NCBI GenBank assembly: GCA_003242115.1
Contig: QBMP01000294.1
Span: 433 to 5,498 of the forward strand
Source of the DNA: Phormidesmis priestleyi
Lineage (GTDB): Bacteria > Cyanobacteriota > Cyanobacteriia > Phormidesmidales > Phormidesmidaceae
DNA length: 5,066 nt
Direction of reading: 5' to 3'
Part shown: in pieces, positions 1 to 5,066 of the stretch
Layout of the letters: every line of letters begins with the position of its first letter
How positions within the stretch are numbered: position 1 is the first letter of the stretch
Position numbers and translations under genes: made by a program
Notes under the pieces: model-generated
The model's database searches: none
What the model was told of the DNA's origin: nothing
Seen by the model: only the letters and a program-made list of their open reading frames with translations

Positions 1-1142
1 AGTTCGTTCTCAGCAAACCGAACATTTTCTAACACACAAATATTCGGCTCTACCGCCTTCCGAAAAAAGCCTCTCTGCTTCTCCCTCGCCTTCATCGTCA
101 ACGCAAACGCTGCCAACGCCCCCGCCCGCTCATCAATCTCAATCCCATACAAATTACAAGTCAGAATCTTCCCCGGAATCTCCTCGGGGGCATACCCCTC
201 CTCCTCATAGATCGCATACAGCAAATCAAACGCATAGGTGAGCATATGCCCCGACCCACAGGCCGGATCGCAAATCTTCAACTCCTCAGGCGAGGCCACC
301 CGCAAAAAGTCCGTCTCCGCTTTCTCCGGCTCAATGTAATAGTCCATCTTTGCCATCAGCGCCGAGCCTGAGCGATTCAGCAGCCACAGCCGCCCCAGCG
401 AATTCTCCACCAAATACCGCACAATCCAATGCGGCGTAAAAAGCTGCGTCGCCGCCGGAATATTCTCCGGCGTAATCTTCTTGTTCTTCTTTAACCCCGC
501 AAACACCTCATCCTTCTTCTCAGAAACGTAAAACTGATACAGCCACCCGATCACCTCCACATCCTTGCAGGCATCCGGCGTCATCGCCTCTCGCGTATAC
601 GCCACAACCGAATTGCCCGACAGCAAATCATCCGGCATCAACAGCTCCGTATAGTCATCAATCCGCTCAAACAAATACGGCATAATCCGGTGATAGTCAT
701 TACACACCGCCACAATCAGCAGCCGATACGCCTCCGTCTGCCCATCCACGCTCGGCGCAGACCCATCCAACAGCGCAAAAATCTGATCCCGCACTGCCCC
801 CTTCACTATATCCTCATCGACATAGCCTCCCTTTGCCTCTGCCAATATCTCCGGCTGGAACTGCCCTTCTAGAGGCGACAGCACCCCAATTCGGCTATAG
901 CGCCTCACATCCATAAACCGCAGCGCACAAAAGCGGTTGAACCAGGTATACGCCACCTGCTCAATCACCTGCGCTTTATCCCGCGCCGCAACCTGTTCCT
1001 CCAGCTTTTGCACAGCCGTTGCCCGCTCCCGCCGCGCCAAGCTATCTGGCGCAGTCACCAACGCCAGCTTCGCCGCCACCTGCTCGATCAGCAAACGCCG
1101 CGCCGACTGAGCAAACTTCTTAAGCTTTGAGGTATCCATCAT
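1..1142 (-). CDS. pglX: BREX-1 adenine-specific DNA methyltransferase PglX, N-terminal part (cut by window edge)
   Basis: PglX is the BREX N6-adenine methyltransferase: it transfers a methyl group from S-adenosylmethionine to a non-palindromic site in host DNA, marking self DNA, and it is also needed for phage exclusion. Only the first 380 codons are visible; family members are usually about 1100-1200 residues, so the catalytic NPPY motif and the target-recognition region lie left of the window. Visible marks are an N-terminal helical region, the conserved segment AYTWFNRFCALRFMD (about residues 64-78), QLFTPHWIVRYLVENSLG (about 233-250), SAM-binding motif I DPACGSGH at 292-299, and an acidic motif GIEIDE at 333-338. 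Two ATG codons are adjacent (1142 and 1139); a TGA lies in frame directly before the first, so no longer start is possible, and AGGA five bases upstream supports 1142. It lies 77 nt downstream of brxC on the same strand, as expected in a type 1 BREX operon. The reading frame is intact as far as seen. Its third codon positions strongly favour G. Confidence 0.95.
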   Translation of the reverse strand, partial: MMDTSKLKKFAQSARRLLIEQVAAKLALVTAPDSLARRERATAVQKLEEQVAARDKAQVIEQVAYTWFNRFCALRFMDVRRYSRIGVLSPLEGQFQPEILAEAKGGYVDEDIVKGAVRDQIFALLDGSAPSVDGQTEAYRLLIVAVCNDYHRIMPYLFERIDDYTELLMPDDLLSGNSVVAYTREAMTPDACKDVEVIGWLYQFYVSEKKDEVFAGLKKNKKITPENIPAATQLFTPHWIVRYLVENSLGRLWLLNRSGSALMAKMDYYIEPEKAETDFLRVASPEELKICDPACGSGHMLTYAFDLLYAIYEEEGYAPEEIPGKILTCNLYGIEIDERAGALAAFALTMKAREKQRGFFRKAVEPNICVLENVRFAENE

Positions 1143-1219
1143 TCACGTCCTGTCGGCACACACCAAGATTCCAGCATCAGACACTAACACACGGCCTACC
1201 GATCAACCATAGTCAAAGA
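1143..1219 (-). other. brxC-pglX intergenic gap
   Basis: This 77-nt gap separates the brxC stop from the pglX start. I see no terminator-like hairpin followed by a T run, so the two genes are probably cotranscribed. The gap is too long for translational coupling, so pglX depends on its own ribosome binding site. A TTGACT hexamer is present (minus strand, 1216-1211), but no convincing -10 box follows at the right distance, so I do not call a promoter. Confidence 0.5.
1148..1151 (-). promoter_or_regulatory. Ribosome binding site of pglX
   Basis: The minus strand reads AGGA, five bases before the ATG at 1142 and eight before the ATG at 1139. Both spacings are usable, so the site supports this start region but does not decide between the two methionines. 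The in-frame TGA directly before 1142 excludes anything further upstream. Confidence 0.7.
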
Positions 1220-4200
1220 TCATATCTGAATCCTCTTTCCACGCCGAATCTCTGCTAGCATCGCCTCTCGCATCGCCGACACATACCCTTCTACATCTGC
1301 TACATCTGCTAGCCACGCCTTATCAAAATCAACAGCAATAGACTGATAAGAAACAAATTCTATCGTCGGCTCTGCAACCTTCACCCTGGCCTTCGTATCG
1401 CTCGTCTCTTTATAAGCCGGTGGCTTCGTCTTTCCAGAGGTTTCATCGGATGGCTCTATCGGAGAAACCGGCTCCGGTGTCGGCGCTGCCCAAGCAGTCA
1501 TCCGTGATAGCTGCTGAGGATAGTCCGTTTCCCTAAACCGCCGCAGCTTATCGTTAATCACCGCGATCAAGCTCTGCTGCGCCACCCCCGCCTCAAAATC
1601 ATCAAAAACCTGGGTTAGCTGCCTTTGCTGCTCCGCAGATATCGCAGAAAACTCAGGCATATTGCACAAGCGCCCCTTCAACACAGCCACCTCGGCCCTA
1701 GCAGCCGTAACCTCCGCTTCCGTCTTAGCCTGCACAGCACCCTTTAATGACTCAACTAGCCCCTTAAGCTGCTGTATTTTGCCACCCTTAAAACATTGAG
1801 GATCGACTAAAACAGCCTCCATCTGAGTCCACTCATCACCCTCTAGATAAGAAGCATTCGCTTTTTGCGCCTGTTTAAAATCCTGCGCCTCATCGTAAAT
1901 GCCCTTTTGCGCTCCACTCATAAACCTGCGGATGGGATCGATCGCCTGATCCTTTAGCTCTAGCAGCTCATCCGCTTGCTCCATCAGCTCCGTCAAATAC
2001 CAGGTATAAGGCTTGCCACTCACCGCCCTGAGCCTTTCAATCACAGGCAACAGCGCATTCAAAAAAGGATACTGAGCCGACTGAGCCACAATCAAAGACA
2101 GCGCTTCTCTCAGCTCCTTAAAAGCAGCTCCCGTCTTTTGCCCTACAGCCTTAGCTTCCCCAGCCTCCGGCGGCGCATCAAAAAAGTCCTCATAAAACTC
2201 CTTTAACCTGCGAACCTGCGCAGGCGAAAAATCAACCTGCGGCTCTAGCAGCACATTGCCATGCTCACGAGAATTCCGCAGCGCTTTTGTAAGCCCATCC
2301 GCTTCTAACAAATTGCCATCTGAGCGCACCTCTACCTTTCCACGCGCACACAACTTTGCCGCCGTACACAAAATCGCCGCATAATACCACCCGTAAGGCT
2401 TTCGCTCAAACCTTTCTAGTAGCGCCTTCAGCGTCGTCCGTATCCCACCCCGATGATTGCTCTGAATAAAAGCCAGCACCTCCTGCTCAGCTTCTGCCAG
2501 TGCCGTCACATCACTGCCAAACAAACCTTCCCGAGAGTGATCCAAATACTTGCTAATGTCCTCTTCACTGTAGGTAGCACCTCGCAACATTCGCAAGTTG
2601 GCATACACCTGGCCAATCAGCTCATGAAACCCTGAAATGATTCGGTTCTGAGCATCTTCACCCCCAACTTCTACCTCACTACCCGAGATAAACAGCTTCG
2701 CTCTACCCAGCAAAGCCTTCACCCGGCCTTGAAGCTCTCTATATCGCTCCCCATTTTGAAACGCTTTGTCCGCCAAAATTCGCTGAGTCGCTTCCTGCTG
2801 TGCCAAAGACGTATTTTGCTGCCGATACTTCTCCGTCCGCACATACATAGACAAATCCCTCATCAGTCGGTCGTCAGAGGCCATCACCACCCGCAGCTCA
2901 TCTAAGCCCAAGCTCTGCATTTTCAGGAGCGCTTCATTTTCTGAATTATCGTTAAAGGGCGTAATCACATTAATCGCCAGCTCATGCTCTCTTCCAGCGA
3001 GCTGACCATCTAGCTTGCGCGAAAACGAATAGTCCTGCTTGTTTTCGCTATAGCGAATCTTGCTCCCTTTAATCACAAAGTCAAAAATCAGCGTTTCTAG
3101 CGTCTTCACGACGACAGAATGCTCAACCTCGGTACTCTTAATTTCCTCCTCAATATCTTTTTCCTCATCCGTTAAATACTCATACAGCTCTCCATTCCGC
3201 TGAATATAGGTTTGCTGCTCCAGCAGACTGAGCGCCTCCTGGATGCGATCGCCCAGCCGAGAAATATCCGCCTCAAAGCTCTCCGTCATTAAAACGCATA
3301 GATTTCGCACCGTCGCCTTAAACTCTTTGACGTACTTCACCAAAAACAGCGTTTTCAGCAAGCGAATTGCAAAATCCTTATCTTCTGAACCATCAGCAAG
3401 CTGTCGCTCTGCCATCAAAATAGAGCTTTGAATCCCGGACTTCAGCGTAGAGCGAATGCCCTGATACATCAGATCGAACGTGGCTAGCTCACCCACAGGG
3501 CGATCGCTAATCTCAATGGCCACCTCTTGAAACACGCCCAACATCGAGCGCTCGCCCACAGAACTATGCTTACCTTCAAACGCATTGTGCTGAGATAATC
3601 GCTGTATCGCCGTCTGAAATAGCGAAAACTGATAGGGAATAAACGGGTAGCTAAGAATAAAATGCTCCCGATCTTTAAAGTTGCGGTAGGTCGCAGAGCC
3701 ATCCGTGAAATCAAATTGAGTCTTAAAATTATTCGACTGCTGCGCATAGGTTTTCTCTAGCAGCGCCACACCCACGTCATTTTTCATCAGAAGCCGCTTC
3801 TGAATCACTTCCGACACATCTTGGCTAGTTAGCTTCATACGGTTAGCGAAGCGAGCCTGGATTTTACTAAAGTCGTTGGCCTGACGACTTTTCATCTCAC
3901 CGAGCACCGTGTCCATATCTTCCTGAGCCGTCACGATAATCCACGCCCTCCCCTTGCACTTAGTCGCCAAGCTCTCAGCGATCGTCTGCAAGTTGGTCAT
4001 GAGCTTCACATGCTCAGCGATGTACTGACCCACCTCATCGACAAAAAAGTTCAGCCGAAAGCCCTCCGCTTGCTGGCTGATATAGGCTTCTACCTCTTCA
4101 GCAAAATCCTCAATAGAAACCCGATACGCCTGCCGGTACTTATCTAAAATGCCAGCCGTCTCTGAACTATCGGCTTGATCTGTCACCGCAGCATAAGCCG

Positions 4201-4894
4201 CCGCGATGTTCTTGGCCTCTAGCAAAGCCTGCTCTCGTCCTCGCTCCCAGGATCGCCCAGCAATTTCTTGATACTGCGCGCGAAAATCGTCGTATAGTCC
4301 CCGCTCATCCAAATCCCGTTCAAACTGAGCGATATGGCCCTGCTTACCGTAGTAGCCACGCATTTCATTGAATACTTTGACAAACACCGATAGCAGCGCA
4401 TCAAACTCCGTTTTGCTGATGATGTCTGCCTTTTGATCGATGTTGAATAAAATGCTTTTAGAAGGAATCGCCACCGCCTTTCTTAGCTCGGCTTGCAAGA
4501 AGGTATTCCCTTCGCATTTTGGCAAAAATAGTTCAATTGCTTTCCTGCCTTCAACTTCTCTGTTCTCTAGCAGCATCGCCAGCATCTTCAGCAGGTGAGA
4601 CTTCCCCGAACCAAAAAATCCTGACACCCAAACGCCATTAGCCCCTTCATAGCCGTTATAGGCGCTCAAAAACGATTCCAGCCGCTTCTCTACCTCGTTA
4701 GTGAGCACATATTCATCCAGCTCTAACCGCAGACTAACCTCATCATCCGCCTTAATAACGCCCTCAATCGGGCGGCTAACTGGCTTTTCAAAAATATTAT
4801 GGCTCTTCAGGAACTGCCGTGCAAGGCCCCTACATCTAGTGTTGGGATGAGTCAAAACCTTGTGGGAGAATGAGAGTAGATGTGATGTAGCCAT
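1220..4894 (-). CDS. brxC: BREX system P-loop ATPase BrxC, with IS-derived N-terminus
   Basis: BrxC is the large cytoplasmic ATPase of BREX. In the studied E. coli BREX-1 system it is needed for both host methylation and phage exclusion, with BrxB, PglX and PglZ. Seen here: the family N-terminal segment NIFEKPVSRPIEGVIKAD (33-50), Walker A GFFGSGKS at 92-99 (Lys98), Walker B FFVDEV with Asp286-Glu287, and a sensor-like strand IIVTAQE ending near 325. A helical, acidic region near 575-620 follows. A Pro/Ser/Thr-rich linker lies at about 1136-1165, before a conserved tail ending in GKRIQI. The length of 1224 residues is normal for the family, and there is no internal frameshift. The oddity is the start. 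The ATG at 4894 is the first ATG after an in-frame TGA, but it lies inside an insertion sequence and has no clear ribosome binding site. Residues 1-31 are IS DNA read antisense; host coding begins within codon 32. The native start is lost from this window. Possible internal starts are ATT at codon 34 or GTG at codon 63 (4708), which would still keep Walker A. Function is sure; the start and whether it is expressed are not. Confidence 0.95.
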   Translation of the reverse strand: MATSHLLSFSHKVLTHPNTRCRGLARQFLKSHNIFEKPVSRPIEGVIKADDEVSLRLELDEYVLTNEVEKRLESFLSAYNGYEGANGVWVSGFFGSGKSHLLKMLAMLLENREVEGRKAIELFLPKCEGNTFLQAELRKAVAIPSKSILFNIDQKADIISKTEFDALLSVFVKVFNEMRGYYGKQGHIAQFERDLDERGLYDDFRAQYQEIAGRSWERGREQALLEAKNIAAAYAAVTDQADSSETAGILDKYRQAYRVSIEDFAEEVEAYISQQAEGFRLNFFVDEVGQYIAEHVKLMTNLQTIAESLATKCKGRAWIIVTAQEDMDTVLGEMKSRQANDFSKIQARFANRMKLTSQDVSEVIQKRLLMKNDVGVALLEKTYAQQSNNFKTQFDFTDGSATYRNFKDREHFILSYPFIPYQFSLFQTAIQRLSQHNAFEGKHSSVGERSMLGVFQEVAIEISDRPVGELATFDLMYQGIRSTLKSGIQSSILMAERQLADGSEDKDFAIRLLKTLFLVKYVKEFKATVRNLCVLMTESFEADISRLGDRIQEALSLLEQQTYIQRNGELYEYLTDEEKDIEEEIKSTEVEHSVVVKTLETLIFDFVIKGSKIRYSENKQDYSFSRKLDGQLAGREHELAINVITPFNDNSENEALLKMQSLGLDELRVVMASDDRLMRDLSMYVRTEKYRQQNTSLAQQEATQRILADKAFQNGERYRELQGRVKALLGRAKLFISGSEVEVGGEDAQNRIISGFHELIGQVYANLRMLRGATYSEEDISKYLDHSREGLFGSDVTALAEAEQEVLAFIQSNHRGGIRTTLKALLERFERKPYGWYYAAILCTAAKLCARGKVEVRSDGNLLEADGLTKALRNSREHGNVLLEPQVDFSPAQVRRLKEFYEDFFDAPPEAGEAKAVGQKTGAAFKELREALSLIVAQSAQYPFLNALLPVIERLRAVSGKPYTWYLTELMEQADELLELKDQAIDPIRRFMSGAQKGIYDEAQDFKQAQKANASYLEGDEWTQMEAVLVDPQCFKGGKIQQLKGLVESLKGAVQAKTEAEVTAARAEVAVLKGRLCNMPEFSAISAEQQRQLTQVFDDFEAGVAQQSLIAVINDKLRRFRETDYPQQLSRMTAWAAPTPEPVSPIEPSDETSGKTKPPAYKETSDTKARVKVAEPTIEFVSYQSIAVDFDKAWLADVADVEGYVSAMREAMLAEIRRGKRIQI
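1291..1311. repeat. Nine-base tandem repeat in the brxC 3' end
   Basis: A period-9 tract of about 2.3 copies (unit CTACATCTG on the + strand) lies in frame within brxC. It encodes the doubled tripeptide Ala-Asp-Val in the sequence LADVADVEG near the C-terminus. Copy change by slippage would keep the frame and only add or remove three residues. Confidence 0.7.
3245..3252. repeat. HIP1 palindrome GCGATCGC
   Basis: A perfect copy of the octamer that is strongly over-represented in many cyanobacterial chromosomes lies within brxC. It is used here mainly as a hint of the host lineage. Confidence 0.7.
3500..3507. repeat. HIP1 palindrome GCGATCGC (second copy)
   Basis: This is a second perfect HIP1 octamer, 248 bases from the first, also inside brxC. 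Two copies in 5 kb are well above chance. This suggests that the BREX locus has resided in a cyanobacterial genome long enough to share its signature. A one-mismatch version (GCGATCGT) lies near 3977. Confidence 0.7.
4793..4800. other. Predicted target-site flank of the IS (AATATTAT)
   Basis: These are the eight host bases directly next to the IS left end. ISL3-family elements usually duplicate 8 bp of target, often AT-rich, and this stretch is entirely A/T. The second copy would lie beyond the right end of the IS, outside the window, so the duplication is predicted, not seen. Confidence 0.5.
4801..4826 (+). repeat. Putative left terminal inverted repeat of the IS
   Basis: The outermost bases of the element start GGCTCTTCAGGAACTGCC, in the position and style of an ISL3-family terminal repeat. 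The family repeat is usually about 15-40 bp, so the inner limit given here is approximate. The matching right repeat is not in the window. Confidence 0.55.
4847..4854 (+). repeat. Direct repeat ATGAGTCA, copy 1
   Basis: This octamer lies in the IS leader and recurs 46 bases later at 4893. Its core TGAGTCA is nearly self-complementary, as dimer-binding sites often are. It could be a subterminal transposase or regulator site, but that is inference. Confidence 0.45.
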
Positions 4895-4900
4895 GAGTCA
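4893..4900 (+). repeat. Direct repeat ATGAGTCA, copy 2, between the two start codons
   Basis: This second copy of the octamer spans the five-base gap between the brxC-frame ATG (minus, 4894) and the transposase ATG (plus, 4900). A protein bound here would cover both translation starts at the DNA level. It also sits in a looser palindrome with GAGT and ACTC arms at 4895-4910. Confidence 0.45.
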
Positions 4901-5066
4901 TGAATAACTCAATTGAAATTCCGCTTGACTTACCCGATGTGCAGGTATCAGCAGTCAATCAAACAGCTGAGGGTTGGTTGATTGAGTTGAAGAGCACCTT
5001 AGAAAGTGCGACCTGCCGCCAATGCGGTCGTCAGATTAGCCAATTTCATGGCTATGACAGTGCGCT
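4900..5066 (+). CDS. ISL3-family transposase, N-terminal fragment (cut by window edge)
   Basis: This is the start of the DDE-type transposase that moves the IS by binding its ends and catalysing strand transfer. Fifty-five complete codons are visible out of a usual length of roughly 400-550. The opening IPLDLPDVQV (7-16) and the following STLESATCRQCGRQISQFHG (32-51) are typical of the family. Cys39 and Cys42 form the first half of the N-terminal zinc-binding domain; the second cysteine pair and the DDE catalytic residues lie beyond the window. The ATG at 4900 is preceded two codons upstream by an in-frame TGA (4894-4896), so no longer start exists; no strong ribosome binding site is seen. 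It diverges from brxC, with only five bases between the two start codons. Whether the transposase is intact cannot be judged. Confidence 0.9.
   Translation, partial: MNNSIEIPLDLPDVQVSAVNQTAEGWLIELKSTLESATCRQCGRQISQFHGYDSA

Larger units (their letters stand above)
4801..5066 (+). mobile_element. ISL3-family insertion sequence, left part (continues past the window)
   Basis: The left boundary is placed at 4801 for two independent reasons. BrxC-family similarity stops there when read from the left. The sequence beginning GGCTCTTCAGGAACTG also looks like an ISL3-type terminus, which often starts GG(C/G)TCTT. About 100 bases of untranslated IS leader follow, then the transposase gene at 4900. The element is oriented with its transposase pointing away from brxC. 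The right end is outside the window, so neither the terminal inverted repeat nor the full length can be verified. The family is certain from the transposase; the exact boundary is likely but could be off by a few bases. Confidence 0.87.

Noticed and set aside
690..872. Open frame of 60 codons on the plus strand
   Set aside because: It lies wholly antisense within pglX, is rich in Arg/His/Pro as expected from a shadow of G-biased codons, and has no recognisable domain.
1190..1216. Possible internal promoter for pglX (TTGACT hexamer on the minus strand)
   Set aside because: No -10-like hexamer lies 16-18 bases downstream, and the operon layout does not need one.
1976..2206. Open frame of 76 codons on the plus strand
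   Set aside because: It is antisense to brxC, which is clearly the coding frame, and resembles no known family.
2453..2635. Open frame of 60 codons on the plus strand
   Set aside because: It is a shadow of brxC with no domain or ribosome binding site support.
3243..3431. Open frame of 62 codons on the plus strand
   Set aside because: It is antisense to brxC with a low-complexity composition and no support.
3484..3747. Open frame of 87 codons on the minus strand
   Set aside because: It is in another frame of the same strand inside the conserved part of brxC, so it cannot be a separate gene without support.
4219..4404. Open frame of 61 codons on the minus strand
   Set aside because: It is an alternate frame of brxC between Walker A and Walker B, with no recognisable product.
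4801..4894. Residues 1-31 as the native BrxC N-terminus
   Set aside because: Family similarity begins at residue 33, and the DNA encoding residues 1-31 has the features of an IS terminus and leader next to a transposase gene.

Overview
The window shows part of a type 1 BREX (bacteriophage exclusion) defence operon, read on the minus strand, with an insertion sequence (IS) at the 5' end of its ATPase gene. Two GCGATCGC octamers (HIP1, the cyanobacterial highly iterated palindrome) lie inside brxC. About 0.08 would be expected by chance in 5 kb at equal base frequencies, so a cyanobacterial host is likely. This is suggestive rather than proven, and I cannot name a genus.

Layout, left to right on the + strand. 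Positions 1-1142 (minus) hold the first 380 codons of pglX, the BREX N6-adenine DNA methyltransferase, including its SAM-binding motif; the gene runs off the left edge. A 77-nt gap with a ribosome binding site for pglX follows. Positions 1220-4894 (minus) hold brxC, a 1224-residue P-loop ATPase with intact Walker A, Walker B and C-terminus. From position 4801 to the right edge the DNA belongs to an ISL3-family insertion sequence. Its transposase starts at 4900 on the plus strand and runs off the right edge.

In type 1 BREX the usual order is brxA-brxB-brxC-pglX-pglZ-brxL. The order seen here (brxC then pglX, same strand) fits. brxA and brxB would be expected to the right, beyond the IS, and pglZ and brxL to the left of the window. 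PglX marks host DNA by adenine methylation, and BrxC is an ATPase that works with PglX, PglZ and BrxB. Together they block replication of unmodified phage DNA.

The main point of interest is the brxC/IS junction. BrxC-family similarity begins at residue 33 (NIFEKPV), exactly where the IS begins. The first 31 codons of the open reading frame, and the first base of codon 32, are IS sequence read antisense. The native start of brxC is therefore not in this window. BrxC is either made as a chimera, made from an internal start, or not made, and genes downstream in the operon may be affected by polarity. Everything else is ordinary for the family; I see no RNA genes, CRISPR array or additional genes.
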